NCBI GenBank assembly: GCA_030685065.1
Contig: JAUXQH010000095.1
Location: 206,855-270,854 of the forward strand
DNA length: 64,000 nt
Source of the DNA: Pseudomonadota bacterium
GTDB taxonomy: Bacteria > Myxococcota_A > UBA796 > SXON01
Reading direction: 5' to 3'
The position numbers and the translations under genes are program-made. Shown piece after piece: positions 1 through 11,331 of this stretch. Under the pieces are notes generated by a model. That model made no database searches, was not told the origin of the DNA, and worked only from the letters and a program-made list of their open reading frames with translations. The number at the start of each line of letters is the position of its first letter. The first letter of the stretch is position 1.

Positions 1-906
1 TACTCCTGGGTCGTCGCCGAGGTCACCGCCGAGAGCGGGTACAAGTTCACCGACGGCACGGACTGGAACGCCGACCCCTGGTCGCGCCAGTACGCGTACG
101 ACGACTTCGGCGAGATGAGCCTCGTCCATGCCGCCAGCGCACACCTCGAGCGCCTCTTCGAGGTCGAGAGCGACGCGATGCGTGCCCGCACGGTCCGCGC
201 CTGGGTGCCCGCCGAACCCGCCACGCACGTGCTCTACGTGCACGATGGCCAGAACCTGTTCGATCCCGCCGCGATCTGGGGCGGGTGGCACCTCCAGGAG
301 AGCGCGCCCCCCGCGATGTTGATCGTGGGGCTCGACAACACCGCCGACCGCATGGAGGAGTACACCCACGTCATCGACGTGCGCGGCGGGGAAGAGCAGG
401 GCGGCAATGGCGACGCCTACGCCGCCTACGTGCAGGACACGGTGCGGCCGCTCGTGGCGGACACCTGGGGCGAGCCCGCAACGGTCGGCGTGATGGGCTC
501 CTCGCTCGGCGGGCTCATCAGCTTCCACATCGCGGATCGGTACCCGGGCGAGTACACCTTCGCGGCGAGCCTGTCGGGCACGATGGGCTGGGGCAGCATC
601 GGCACCGAGAACGACACGATGATCGACCGCTACGGCGCCGCCGGCCACCGCGGCACGGCGTTGTACCTCGACTCCGGCGGATCCGGCACCACCTGCGCCG
701 ACTCCGACGGCGACGGCACGAACGACGACGATCCCACCGCCGCCGACAACTACTGCGAGAACGTGCAGCTCCGCGATGTGTTGTCGACCGGGGGCTACAC
801 GTTCGAGACCGACCTCTGGCACTGGCACGCGCCCGACGCCGAGCACAACGAGGCCGCGTGGGCCGAGCGCGTCTGGCGCCCGCTGGAGATCTTCGCGGGG
901 TTGTAG
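1..906 (+). CDS. putative esterase (esterase D/enterochelin-esterase-like alpha/beta hydrolase), 5' truncated by window edge
   Basis: Frame 1 is open from base 1 (YSWVVAEVTAESGYKFTDG...) into the 115..906 ORF; GSSLGG nucleophile elbow; HDGQNLFDP motif typical of the esterase family. Confidence 0.8.
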   Translation, partial: YSWVVAEVTAESGYKFTDGTDWNADPWSRQYAYDDFGEMSLVHAASAHLERLFEVESDAMRARTVRAWVPAEPATHVLYVHDGQNLFDPAAIWGGWHLQESAPPAMLIVGLDNTADRMEEYTHVIDVRGGEEQGGNGDAYAAYVQDTVRPLVADTWGEPATVGVMGSSLGGLISFHIADRYPGEYTFAASLSGTMGWGSIGTENDTMIDRYGAAGHRGTALYLDSGGSGTTCADSDGDGTNDDDPTAADNYCENVQLRDVLSTGGYTFETDLWHWHAPDAEHNEAAWAERVWRPLEIFAGL

Positions 907-970
907 CTCGGGGGTTCTTGGGGCGGGGTCCCCCCGCAACGCCCGGAGGCGCCGGCCGCCAGGCCCGTCC

Positions 971-1417
971 CTACTCGTCCTCGTCCTCGTCCCGCTCCGC
1001 CCGCCGCGCGGCCTTGTGCTCCTGCCGGATCGCGACCAGCGCCTGCCACTGCTCCGGCGTCAGCGCCTTGCGCACCGCGATCACGAGCTGGACGCGGTTC
1101 TTGCGCAGGTCCGCCTCGGCGGCGGAGAGCGTGTCGGTGGCCTTGAGGACCGCCTTCTCGTCGAGCGTGGCCGCGGCGAGCAGGTGCTTGACCTCCAGGC
1201 GCCCCTTCTCGGAGCGAGCCTCGATGTCGATCTTCGCGGCGTTCGCCTGGTACACGGCGTCGGAGACCGAGGCCCGCTGCGTCGCCGAGAGCTTCAGCTG
1301 CTCGGCGATCGCCTCGAACCGGCCGGAAGCGAGCGCGTTGGCCGCGCCCATCGTGTCGTCGGCGTGCGCGGGAGAAACGGCCGAGAGGAGAAGAGTGAGG
1401 ATCAGGGTGGACATCAC
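971..1417 (-). CDS. Spy/CpxP-like periplasmic protein (LTxxQ-type, heavy-metal-sensor-like)
   Basis: Signal peptide, all-helical, 'LSATQRASV' and 'LTPEQWQAL' motifs; directly downstream of anti-sigma gene. Confidence 0.6.
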   Translation of the reverse strand: MMSTLILTLLLSAVSPAHADDTMGAANALASGRFEAIAEQLKLSATQRASVSDAVYQANAAKIDIEARSEKGRLEVKHLLAAATLDEKAVLKATDTLSAAEADLRKNRVQLVIAVRKALTPEQWQALVAIRQEHKAARRAERDEDEDE

Positions 1418-1869
1418 AGACTTCCTTCGCCCAGGAGGGCATCGAGCAGGGGATCGGGCGCGGACGGATCGTCTTCGAAGGGGTCGTCATCAAGGGGGTC
1501 GACGAGCGCGAGCAGGTCCTCGTCGGCAAGCTCGACCGGGGCGACGGCGCGATCGGCGTCGTCGAGCACCGCGAGCAGGTCGATGTCGGCCGCCGCAGGG
1601 GAGCGGAGCCCGAACGCCGCCGCCCCGACGAGCACCAGCAGGGTCCCGACGACAGCGGCGCGACGGGCCGCGCGGACCCGCACCGCGGAGCGAAGCCCCT
1701 CGGCGGTCGGCCCGGGCACGACGCGCTCGACGCGCGTGGGCCCACCCAGCACGCCCACCAGCTCGGCACGAGCGCGGCACGGGGCGCACGTCACGAGGTG
1801 CGCCGGATCGGCGGGCTCGCCCGCGGCGAGCGCGGCGCTGACGGCGTGACAGAGAGGGTCAGGGCGCAT
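1414..1869 (-). CDS. zinc-finger (zf-HC2-like) anti-sigma factor with one TM segment
   Basis: N-terminal CHAVSAALAAGEPADPAHLVTCAPC pattern (H-x3-C-x2-C-like), TM helix, overlaps ECF sigma gene. Confidence 0.65.
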   Translation of the reverse strand: MRPDPLCHAVSAALAAGEPADPAHLVTCAPCRARAELVGVLGGPTRVERVVPGPTAEGLRSAVRVRAARRAAVVGTLLVLVGAAAFGLRSPAAADIDLLAVLDDADRAVAPVELADEDLLALVDPLDDDPFEDDPSAPDPLLDALLGEGSL

Positions 1870-2407
1870 GTACGGCCTCCTGCACCGCGATCAGGGCGCG
1901 GCCGAGGTGGGTCTTGACGGTGTCCGGCGAGAGGCCGGTGGCCGCGGCGATCTCGCCCACGGTCCACCCCTCGTCGAAGCGGAGGCCCCAGCAGAGGCGC
2001 TGGCGCGGGGGGAGCCGCTCGGCGGCGAGGCGCGCCCGGCGGGCCACCTCGGCGGCCGCGAGGGCGGCTTCGGGGCAGGGGTCCGAGGTCGGGAGGTCGG
2101 GCACGGACTCCCCGAACGGAAGCCAGCGGCGCACCGCGCGCCACCGGAGCGTGCGCAGGCACTCCCGCGCGACGATGGCGCGGGTCCACGCGGCGGCGGC
2201 GGCCTCGGTGCGGAGCTGATCGCGGCGCGTCCAGGCGCGGATCCAGGCCTCCTGCACCGCGTCCCGGGCGTCGTCGTTGTCGCCCAGCATCCGCCGCGCC
2301 AGCGCGTGCAGCCGCGGGGCGCCCGCCTCGAGGACCCGCACGAACGCTGCCTCGTCGAGGGCGGGGGTGGCGTGCGGGAGGGTGGCGGCCATCGGGTTCA
2401 CGTCCAT
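1859..2407 (-). CDS. ECF RNA polymerase sigma factor
   Basis: Region 2 (DARDAVQEAWIRAWTRRDQ) and region 4 (LPPRQRLCWGLRFDEGWTVGEIAAATGLSPDTVKTHLGRAL); ORF open to 2521, start chosen at MDVNPMAAT. Confidence 0.85.
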   Translation of the reverse strand: MDVNPMAATLPHATPALDEAAFVRVLEAGAPRLHALARRMLGDNDDARDAVQEAWIRAWTRRDQLRTEAAAAAWTRAIVARECLRTLRWRAVRRWLPFGESVPDLPTSDPCPEAALAAAEVARRARLAAERLPPRQRLCWGLRFDEGWTVGEIAAATGLSPDTVKTHLGRALIAVQEAVHAP

Positions 2408-2471
2408 TGGACCCGCGTCGCGGCCGAAGGGGGGACAAGGGCCGACGAATTTTCGCGAGCGCGTGCCGGAC

Positions 2472-3320
2472 CTATTCGACCAGCCCCACCGTCGTGTCGA
2501 ACCGCAGGGCCACCGTCGCACCGAGCTCCGTCGGGGCGCCCTGGTAGTCGGTCCAGGTCACGTCCTCCATCGGGTGCAGGGGCCCGGTCCACGTGCCGCT
2601 CACGTAGAACGGCCCCGCGAGGGCCGGCCCCTCGCCCTCCGAAATCACCCAGGTCGAACAGAGCGCGTCGGCGCACGTGAGCGGATGCTCACCGTCGTAC
2701 TGCGCGCTCTCGGGCGGGTAGTACCAATTGACCACGGCCAGCGGGAGGGGGAGATCGGCGGGGTCGAGGGCGCCCACCGTCACGACGGGCGCGTCACCCG
2801 GAGTCACGGCCTCCACTCGCTCATCCTCGGCGTGGACCACGGGGGGCACGAGCGCTGGCACCGGCTCGGCGGCGATGCCGTCGTCACACCACATCTGCTC
2901 GGTGTTCACGACGAGGTGCACGATCTGCGCGGACGCGGTGCGTGGCACCACCACCCGCGTCCATGGGCTGTCCCAGGCGAAGCAGGTGAAGCCCGCCTCG
3001 TCGGTCCACGTTCCATCGCCGAACTGCTCGGTAACGACCTGGACGTGCTCCGGAAGCGGACGATCCGACACCCACACGGCACACGGCGGGAGCCCGTCCG
3101 CGCACACCATCGCCGTCACGGCGGGGCGCAGCGGCACCGGGAGCCGGGTGGGGTCGAACCAGCCCACCTGGTCGACGGGCACCCACGCGCCATACCGATT
3201 GACGACGCGCACTTCCAGCGTCCGGACGCCGATCTCACCGGTATCGTCGGGCCCGGCCCCATCGTCGGGGGAGCCCTTGTCCGCGAGCACGCACGCCAGG
3301 AGCTGCACGAGAAAAGCCAT
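2472..3320 (-). CDS. hypothetical secreted/lipoprotein
   Basis: 282 aa ORF; MAFLVQLLAC short lipobox-like N-terminus. Confidence 0.6.
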   Translation of the reverse strand: MAFLVQLLACVLADKGSPDDGAGPDDTGEIGVRTLEVRVVNRYGAWVPVDQVGWFDPTRLPVPLRPAVTAMVCADGLPPCAVWVSDRPLPEHVQVVTEQFGDGTWTDEAGFTCFAWDSPWTRVVVPRTASAQIVHLVVNTEQMWCDDGIAAEPVPALVPPVVHAEDERVEAVTPGDAPVVTVGALDPADLPLPLAVVNWYYPPESAQYDGEHPLTCADALCSTWVISEGEGPALAGPFYVSGTWTGPLHPMEDVTWTDYQGAPTELGATVALRFDTTVGLVE

Positions 3321-3360
3321 GCACTACGATAGTCGCCGCCGGGCTCGGGCACCGCTGAGA

Positions 3361-3767
3361 CTAATGGCCCTCTTTCACCATGTTCCGGTTCCACTCCGGG
3401 ATCTTCAGGTGGAGATCCGCGGTGCCGTCCGGCACGCACTGGCACGCGAGCCGGGACTGCGACGTGAGCGCCGGCGCCTCGTCGAGCATGTCCTCCTCGT
3501 CGTCATTGGCCTCGTTGGTCGAGTCGAGGCCCTTCTTCACGACGATGTGGCAGGTCGAGCACGCGCAGACACCGCCGCACGCGTGGTCGATTTCGATGCC
3601 CTTCGCGAGCAGGGTCGAGAGCAGGCTCCCCGGGAGCCCGGGCTGGTTGTACGGCAGCTCGCTCGGCTCGACCACGATCGGCGCGTCGAGCCCCTCGAGG
3701 AAGATGCGGTAGGACTGCGTCGGCAGCGTGGTCTTGGGCGGCTTGATGTAGGGGTTCTTGCCGGACA

Positions 3768-3768
<1 letters not shown>
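3361..3768 (-). CDS. fdx: [2Fe-2S] ferredoxin of ISC type
   Basis: CGGVCACSTCHIVV...RLACQC cysteine pattern; ATGA overlap with hscA stop; embedded in track ORF 3361..4752. Confidence 0.9.
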
Positions 3769-5654
<1,886 letters not shown>

Positions 5655-6224
5655 CTAAACGTGCTCCCGCACCAGACCGGTGACGTACTTCAGCCGCGCG
5701 AGGCGGTCTTCTACCAGCGTGAGATCCCCGGCGCCCTGCTCCCAGGCCTCGAAGATCGTCTCGAGCTCCGCGCGCAGCTCTCCCTCTCGCGCCCGCGCCT
5801 GCTCGGTGAGCGCGCCGGGCGTCTCTTCATCCTGCTCCCGCCACTCGAAGATTTCGGCGAGGAACGCCGGATCGAGCTTGGGACCACCCCTCTCGCGCGG
5901 CTCGGCCTGGCCCGTGGCCAACAGCCGCGCGCGCTTGTCCGCGTCCTTCAGCACCCGACGCGCTTCGTTGAGCGTGGCGGTCCACTGCAGCGACATGCGC
6001 CGCTCGACGGCCGAACGGCCCGCGAACTTGTCGGGGTGCACGCGCTTGGCGACCACGCGGTAGGCCGCGTCCACGTCGACCGGGTCGATGTGGAAGCGAC
6101 GGGCGAGCCCGAGCAGCGCGAACGGATCGAGGCGCTGGGGGGGCGGCTGGAGGGCAGTGCACCCTACGCAGAGCGGCCCCTTCACCGCCTCGTTGCAGTT
6201 GAAGCAGATCACGATCGTACCCAA
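5655..6224 (-). CDS. hscB: Fe-S assembly J-domain co-chaperone HscB
   Basis: HPDK motif in VAKRVHPDKFAG; N-terminal CFNCNEAVKGPLCVGC zinc-like motif; operon position. Confidence 0.88.
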   Translation of the reverse strand: MGTIVICFNCNEAVKGPLCVGCTALQPPPQRLDPFALLGLARRFHIDPVDVDAAYRVVAKRVHPDKFAGRSAVERRMSLQWTATLNEARRVLKDADKRARLLATGQAEPRERGGPKLDPAFLAEIFEWREQDEETPGALTEQARAREGELRAELETIFEAWEQGAGDLTLVEDRLARLKYVTGLVREHV

Positions 6225-6239
6225 TCCTCTACGAAGCCG

Positions 6240-6587
6240 TCAGACGGAGAACGACTCGCCGCACGAGCACGTGCGGCCCGCCAGCGGGTTGTGGAACTCG
6301 AACCCCGTCTTCATCAGCTCGCTCTTCCAGTCCACCTGGGTCCCGTTGAGGAACAGGTAGGACTTGCGGTCGATCAGCACCTTCACCTTGCCTGTCGGCG
6401 CGTCCGGAGGGCCGAACTCGAAGACCTTGTCCTTCGGGTCGGCCGTCTCGGCGAAGTCGACGAAGTACGACAGGCCCGAGCAGCCGCCGCCGCGGATGCC
6501 GATGCGGAAGAAGGCATCGGGGGTCTGGCGCTTCATCGCCAGCTCCTTGATGCGGGACACCGCGCGTTCGCTGACTTCGATTGCCAT
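6240..6587 (-). CDS. iscA: A-type iron-sulfur carrier (IscA family)
   Basis: GGGCSGLSY ... TCSCGESFSV cysteine pattern; start MAIEVSERAV. Confidence 0.92.
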   Translation of the reverse strand: MAIEVSERAVSRIKELAMKRQTPDAFFRIGIRGGGCSGLSYFVDFAETADPKDKVFEFGPPDAPTGKVKVLIDRKSYLFLNGTQVDWKSELMKTGFEFHNPLAGRTCSCGESFSV

Positions 6588-6588
6588 C

Positions 6589-7005
6589 CTACTTCGCGGC
6601 CTCTTCAGTGGTGGAGGAGAGCTTCGCGGCCTTCTTCTTCTGGTAGTCCGCGATGGCCGCCTTGATGGCGTCCTCCGCGAGCACCGAGCAGTGGATCTTG
6701 ACCGGGGGCAGGTTGAGCTCCTCGGCGATGAGCGAGTTCTCGATCCCCATCGCGTACTCGATCGAGCGGCCCTTGACCATCTCGGTGACCAGCGAGCTCG
6801 ACGCGATGGCCGAGCCGCAGCCGAAGGTCTTGAACTTGGCGTCTTCGATGATGCCGTCGTCATTGATGCGGAGCTGGAGCTTCATCACGTCGCCACAGGC
6901 GGGCGCGCCGACGAGGCCCGTGCCGACATCCTCGGCGTTCTTGTCGAGCGAGCCGACGTTCCGAGGGTTCTCGTAGTGGTCGATGACCTTGTCGCTGTAA
7001 GCCAT
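6589..7005 (-). CDS. iscU: Fe-S scaffold IscU
   Basis: MAYSDKVIDHYENPRNVG, GAPACGDVMKLQ, FGCGSAIASSS, LPPVKIHCSVLAEDAIKAAI. Confidence 0.96.
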   Translation of the reverse strand: MAYSDKVIDHYENPRNVGSLDKNAEDVGTGLVGAPACGDVMKLQLRINDDGIIEDAKFKTFGCGSAIASSSLVTEMVKGRSIEYAMGIENSLIAEELNLPPVKIHCSVLAEDAIKAAIADYQKKKAAKLSSTTEEAAK

Positions 7006-7067
7006 GGGGGACTCCTGTTCCGAATGCGTTCTGAAAGCGGCGGGATTTGTGCGAGATGCGAAGGGGA

Positions 7068-8309
7068 CTAGTGCGCGGTCCAGGACACCGACTTCAAGTC
7101 GATGCCCTCCTTCACCATCTCGTAGAGCGGGCTCATCTCGCGCAGCCAGTTCACCTTGCTGGTGATGAGCGCGACGGCAAAGTCCACGTCGGCGTCCGTG
7201 TTGAAGCGGCCGAGGCCGAACCGGATCGACGTGTGGGCGAGATCCTCGGTGACGCCGAGGGCGCGGAGCACGTAGGAGGGCTCGAGCGAAGCGGACGTAC
7301 ACGCGGAGCCCGAGGACACCGCCAGCTCCTTGATCGCCATCATCATCGCCTCGCCCTCGCAGTACGCAAAGCTGGCGTTGAGGTTGTTGGGGAGGCGGTG
7401 CTCCCAGGAGCCGTTCAGGTACAGCTCGTCGATGTTGGCGCGGAGCTCGTCCCACAGGCGGTCGCGCAGGGCCTTGACCCGCTCGACCTCGCCGTTGGTC
7501 AGGGCGTCCACCGAGAGCTCGGCCGCCATGCCGAGGCCGACGATCTGGTGCACCGCGTGGGTGCCCGAGCGGATGCCGCGCTCCTGCCCGCCGCCGAACA
7601 ACATCGGCTCGAGGCGGATGCGGGGCCGGCCACGGCGCACGTACAGCGCCCCGATGCCCTTGGGCCCGTAGATCTTGTGGCCGGAGACGCTCGCCAGATC
7701 GACGTTCATCGACTTCGCGTCGAACGGGAGCCGGCCGAAGCCCTGCACCGCGTCGGTGTGGAAGAGGACGCCCTTGTCGTGGCACACCGCGCCGATCTCG
7801 GCGATGGGGTTGACCGTGCCGATCTCGTTGTTCGCCCACATGATCGAGACGAGGATGGTGTCGGGGCGGATGGCCTCGCGCACCTGGTCGGCGGAGATCA
7901 GGCCCTGCTGGTCGACCGGCAGGTAGGTGATCTCGAACCCTTCCTTCTCCAAGGCGTGGCACGCGTCGAGCACGGCCTTGTGCTCGATGTTCGACGTGAT
8001 GATGTGCCGGCCCTTGTCCTTGTAGAACCGCGCGACGCCGAGCACCGCGAGGTTGTCGGACTCGGTGGCGCCGGAGGTGAAGACGATCTCCTTGGGGTCC
8101 GCGCCCAGCATCCTGCCGGTCTGCTCGCGGGCGAGCTCGACGCCCTCCTGCGCGGCCCAGCCGTAGGCGTGGTTGCGCGAGCCGGCGTTGCCGTACACCT
8201 CGGTGAGGTAGGGCAACATCACCTCGACCACGCGCGGATCGCAGCGGGTCGTAGCGTGATTGTCGAGGTAGACGGGCATCTTCAGGGAGGGGGCGGACAT
8301 GGAAGTCAT
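7068..8309 (-). CDS. iscS: cysteine desulfurase IscS
   Basis: [50 protein letters not shown]; start could be 8279 (MPVYLDNH). Confidence 0.96.
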   Translation of the reverse strand: MTSMSAPSLKMPVYLDNHATTRCDPRVVEVMLPYLTEVYGNAGSRNHAYGWAAQEGVELAREQTGRMLGADPKEIVFTSGATESDNLAVLGVARFYKDKGRHIITSNIEHKAVLDACHALEKEGFEITYLPVDQQGLISADQVREAIRPDTILVSIMWANNEIGTVNPIAEIGAVCHDKGVLFHTDAVQGFGRLPFDAKSMNVDLASVSGHKIYGPKGIGALYVRRGRPRIRLEPMLFGGGQERGIRSGTHAVHQIVGLGMAAELSVDALTNGEVERVKALRDRLWDELRANIDELYLNGSWEHRLPNNLNASFAYCEGEAMMMAIKELAVSSGSACTSASLEPSYVLRALGVTEDLAHTSIRFGLGRFNTDADVDFAVALITSKVNWLREMSPLYEMVKEGIDLKSVSWTAH

Positions 8310-8812
8310 CCGTTTGAGGAGGGGGACTGAACGGCCGCGACCAGGGCCGGCGCTTCCTTCTCGGCGTGATCGTCTTCACGGCACGCGCGGCAGGCGGACT
8401 TCTGGGTGGCGGGCGCGCAGGTCTTGCAGGTGTCGAGGTAGTCGATGGAGGCGGCCAGCTCGGCCTCGAGCGCCGAGAGGCGAACGAGGGTGGCGCGGGT
8501 GTCGGCGAGCTTGGCGGCGTAGGCCGCCCGGAGGTCACCCATCATGGCCGGGCCATTGGGGTTGCCCTGGATCTCGGTGAGGAAGTCCTTGATCTCGGGC
8601 AGCGAGAACCCGAGCTCCTGGAGGCGGGAGATCCAGTGGATGCGCACGAGCGCCGTGCTGTCGTACAGGCGGAACCCGCCCTTCGTACGCGACGCCGGAA
8701 CGAGCAGCCCGAGCTCTTCATAGAAGCGCAGGGTACGATCGGTACGCCCGCTGATCGTAGAGAGCTCTCCGATCTTCATCTGGCTCGGTTCGGATGACGT
8801 CAGCGCGGACAC
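8306..8812 (-). CDS. MerR-family transcriptional regulator with C-terminal CxxC-x8-CxxC cluster
   Basis: [62 protein letters not shown] start preceded by SD-like GAGG. Confidence 0.9.
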   Translation of the reverse strand: MSALTSSEPSQMKIGELSTISGRTDRTLRFYEELGLLVPASRTKGGFRLYDSTALVRIHWISRLQELGFSLPEIKDFLTEIQGNPNGPAMMGDLRAAYAAKLADTRATLVRLSALEAELAASIDYLDTCKTCAPATQKSACRACREDDHAEKEAPALVAAVQSPSSNG

Positions 8813-8817
8813 GGTTC

Positions 8818-8841
8818 AACCCTCACGTGAACGTAAGGGTT
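8818..8841. promoter_or_regulatory. 24-bp near-perfect palindrome, candidate MerR operator of the isc operon
   Basis: AACCCTCACGT-GA-ACGTAAGGGTT (10/11 arm match), immediately upstream of merR start codon. Confidence 0.8.
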
Positions 8842-8867
8842 ATAGTCTGACCGTTCCGGCGAGTCAA
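8839..8867 (-). promoter_or_regulatory. candidate sigma70-type promoter for merR-isc operon
   Basis: Minus strand TTGACT (8867-8862) - 17 nt - TATAAC (8844-8839). Confidence 0.7.
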
Positions 8868-9004
8868 CGCGTCGGGACCCCGGCCGTTGGATCGGTGGCG
8901 CCGGCTACCAGCGCTCGCCGCACGCCCGGCTTCCGGTGCCGTGCTGGGACCGAGCGTGACATCAACCCGGGTCGGCAGCGCTCCGGCCTGGGTTACCCGT
9001 CCGC

Positions 9005-9688
9005 ATGTTCGTCCTCTTCTCCGCCGCCCTCGCCTCGACCGTGCAGGTCGTCGCTCCGTCCGGTCGTGTGCTCGCCGAGCAGCCGATCACCGACACCGCC
9101 GAGGCGGTGTTCCTGTGGCGCGGGGCGCCGTGGAAGCTGGACGTCGCCGCGCGTGATGGCGGCGGGTGGGAGGGCCAGTTCGAACGGTGGGAAGACGGTC
9201 GCGCGATCGGCGCGTCGATGTTCATGATGTCGCGGAGCGCCGCCGGCTGCAGCGCGATGGGCATGGGGCGGTCCCGCGATGCGCTCACCGTCGTGATCTC
9301 GGAGGGGGTGAGCGCGGAGGGGGCCGCGGACTGCTTCGCCGCGCCCGTGCCCCTTGCGCGCCCCATCGCACGGCTCACGCAGGCCCGGTGGGTGTCCGGC
9401 CAGGCGTCGCCCGACGTGTACGTCGGGGGCACCCGCCACACGATGCTCCAGGAGGGCAGCCAGATGGACTGGCGCGTCGCGGACGCCGACGGCACCGAGT
9501 GGGCCGCCCAGATGGGCGTCGTCACCATCGGCGAGGCCGGCCTGGAGACCGTCGTGGCGTGGCGCCGCGCGGACCCCGTCTTGTTCTGGCGGCCCACGGT
9601 CACCGTCGCGGCCACCCTCCCCTACGGCGAGCCGGTCATGATCGCCGGGCCGGTGGCGCTCGCGTTGCGCGCGGAAGCGCCCCGATAA
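9005..9688 (+). CDS. hypothetical secreted protein
   Basis: 227 aa, short hydrophobic N-terminus MFVLFSAALASTVQ. Confidence 0.65.
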   Translation: MFVLFSAALASTVQVVAPSGRVLAEQPITDTAEAVFLWRGAPWKLDVAARDGGGWEGQFERWEDGRAIGASMFMMSRSAAGCSAMGMGRSRDALTVVISEGVSAEGAADCFAAPVPLARPIARLTQARWVSGQASPDVYVGGTRHTMLQEGSQMDWRVADADGTEWAAQMGVVTIGEAGLETVVAWRRADPVLFWRPTVTVAATLPYGEPVMIAGPVALALRAEAPR

Positions 9689-9705
9689 CGCAGGCGGGAC
9701 GGGCC

Positions 9706-10497
9706 TCAGCCCCGCCGAGCGTCCCACCCCACCATCTGATCCATCACCCAGCCCGGATCGTCGAGCGGCAGATCGTGGCCCGCGTCGGGATGCACGCGAA
9801 CCGGCGCGTCGAGCCGCTTCCCGAGCGCGTGGGACGCGCGGGGGTGACAGAGGCGGTCGCCGTCCGAGCACAGGACGAGGAGGGGCACGGCGAGCGACTG
9901 GGGCGCGACCGCGCGCGACCCCGCCCACAGCTGGCGTACGAGCACGTCGGTGCCGATGGGCGACTCCTTCGAGAGCGCCGCGAAGGCCTCGGCGCGTGCG
10001 CGGCCGTGCTCGGTGTTCGAGACGAGCCCGAGGATGTGCGCCTCGCGGGCGGCGCCGCGAGCGGGGAGCGCGCGGAGGACGGTGCCGAGCGCGGCGGGCG
10101 AGAAGCGATCGAAAAGCGAGGCCACGTCCCGCGCGGAGGTGTTGCAGACCACGACACCCGCGAAGTCGTCGGGGTGTGCCTCGCCCCAGGCGAGCGCGAT
10201 CATCCCGCCGAGCGAGGGCGCGAAGAGCCTCCAGGGGCCCGTGTCCTCGGAGGTGGGCGCCGCGAGGGCCCGCGCGGCCAGCCAGCGCGCGCGCAGGTCC
10301 GCCACGATGGCGGCGATGGACGTGGGCGACGGCCGGTCCCGCTCCGTGCCGACGCCCGGGAGGTCGAGCGTGAGCACCTCGGCGCCGGTGCGCGCGGCGA
10401 GCTGCTCGGGAAAGCCGCCCCAGTGGCGGCGCTCGCGGACCAGGCCGCGGAGAAGGAGCCAGCGAGGCGCGGAGGTGGGCATGCGCCCGGGTAGCAA
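9706..10497 (-). CDS. alpha/beta hydrolase
   Basis: APSLGGMIAL nucleophile elbow, DAGHDLPLDDP catalytic His region. Confidence 0.75.
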   Translation of the reverse strand: MLPGRMPTSAPRWLLLRGLVRERRHWGGFPEQLAARTGAEVLTLDLPGVGTERDRPSPTSIAAIVADLRARWLAARALAAPTSEDTGPWRLFAPSLGGMIALAWGEAHPDDFAGVVVCNTSARDVASLFDRFSPAALGTVLRALPARGAAREAHILGLVSNTEHGRARAEAFAALSKESPIGTDVLVRQLWAGSRAVAPQSLAVPLLVLCSDGDRLCHPRASHALGKRLDAPVRVHPDAGHDLPLDDPGWVMDQMVGWDARRG

Positions 10498-10529
10498 GGA
10501 CGCGCCCGGGTAGCCAGGACGCGCCCGGC
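10483..10529. repeat. 2.4-copy 19-nt tandem repeat upstream of hydrolase gene
   Basis: gcgcccgggtagcaaggac / gcgcccgggtagccaggac / gcgcccggcg. Confidence 0.7.
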
Positions 10530-10626
10530 GAGAGGCTGCCCCTCCGACACCACACGTGCGACCCGCCCGCCCCGGCCCCCGGATCCCAAGTGTCGCAGAG
10601 GATCACGTACAGGCGCGATCTCCGCG

Positions 10627-11331
10627 ATGGCACCGGACGTGCAATGCTCGGCACAGCCCGTGCTTCGCTTCCTCCCCGCCACGATCCTCCTCGGTGCCTG
10701 CGCCGCTCCCGGGGGTCCGTCCGGTGAGAGCGCCGCACCGCGGCCCGGGATCGAAGCGAGCGCGCCCGGCGGGTGGAACCCGGCCGCCCAGGACCGCCTG
10801 CCCGGCCGCCGTACCCTCTCGCCCGGCGGCGCCTGGGAGGCCGTTGTCGCCGAGGGCGGCGCCCTCTCCGTGCGTCCGGCCGGGCGCTTCGGCGCCGAGA
10901 TGGCGATCGACGAGCTCGTGGATCCCCGCGTCGCGATGACCCCGGGGTCGCTCGTGTACGCGCGCCAGGGAGGCCTCGTCGAGACCGACCTCTGGCGGGT
11001 GAGCCTCCCGAACGGCGCCCCGGTGCAGATCACCGCGTGGAACGGCTCCGAAGATCGCCCCGTTCACTCGCCCGACGGCCGCCGGGTCGCCTTCATCTCC
11101 GGCCGCACCGGGATCGCGTCGTGGTGGGTCGTCGATCTCCCCGGCCCCGACGGGCTGCCCGTCCCCGAGGCGTCCGGCCGCCAGGTGACCAACGTGGGCG
11201 TGACGCGCGGCCGCCCGGGCAAGGCGCCCCCCGGCTTCGTGCCGCCGCCCGACGGCACCACCTACGCGTGGACCGACGCGGGCCTGACGTGGGTGGCCGA
11301 GGGGTTGGCCTACACCGCGGTCGTGCCATGA
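10627..11331 (+). CDS. PD40/TolB-like beta-propeller lipoprotein (paralogue of 14669..15247)
   Basis: SPDGRRVAFISGRTGIASWWVVD, QVTNVGV..PGKAPPGFVPPP; LLGAC lipobox; alternative GTG start 10660. Confidence 0.65.
   Translation: MAPDVQCSAQPVLRFLPATILLGACAAPGGPSGESAAPRPGIEASAPGGWNPAAQDRLPGRRTLSPGGAWEAVVAEGGALSVRPAGRFGAEMAIDELVDPRVAMTPGSLVYARQGGLVETDLWRVSLPNGAPVQITAWNGSEDRPVHSPDGRRVAFISGRTGIASWWVVDLPGPDGLPVPEASGRQVTNVGVTRGRPGKAPPGFVPPPDGTTYAWTDAGLTWVAEGLAYTAVVP

Noticed and set aside
285-1841. 518-aa plus-strand ORF
   Set aside because: Arg-rich shadow frame across esterase, Spy-like and anti-sigma genes; no domain-like sequence
10483-10529. 19-nt tandem repeat as a regulatory element
   Set aside because: Only 2.4 imperfect copies; kept as a repeat feature but function not supportable
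10773-11327. N-terminal extension of the M23 peptidase ORF (track ORF 10773..13448)
   Set aside because: Region is coded in another frame by the PD40 lipoprotein; true start at 11328 has a signal peptide and ATGA overlap
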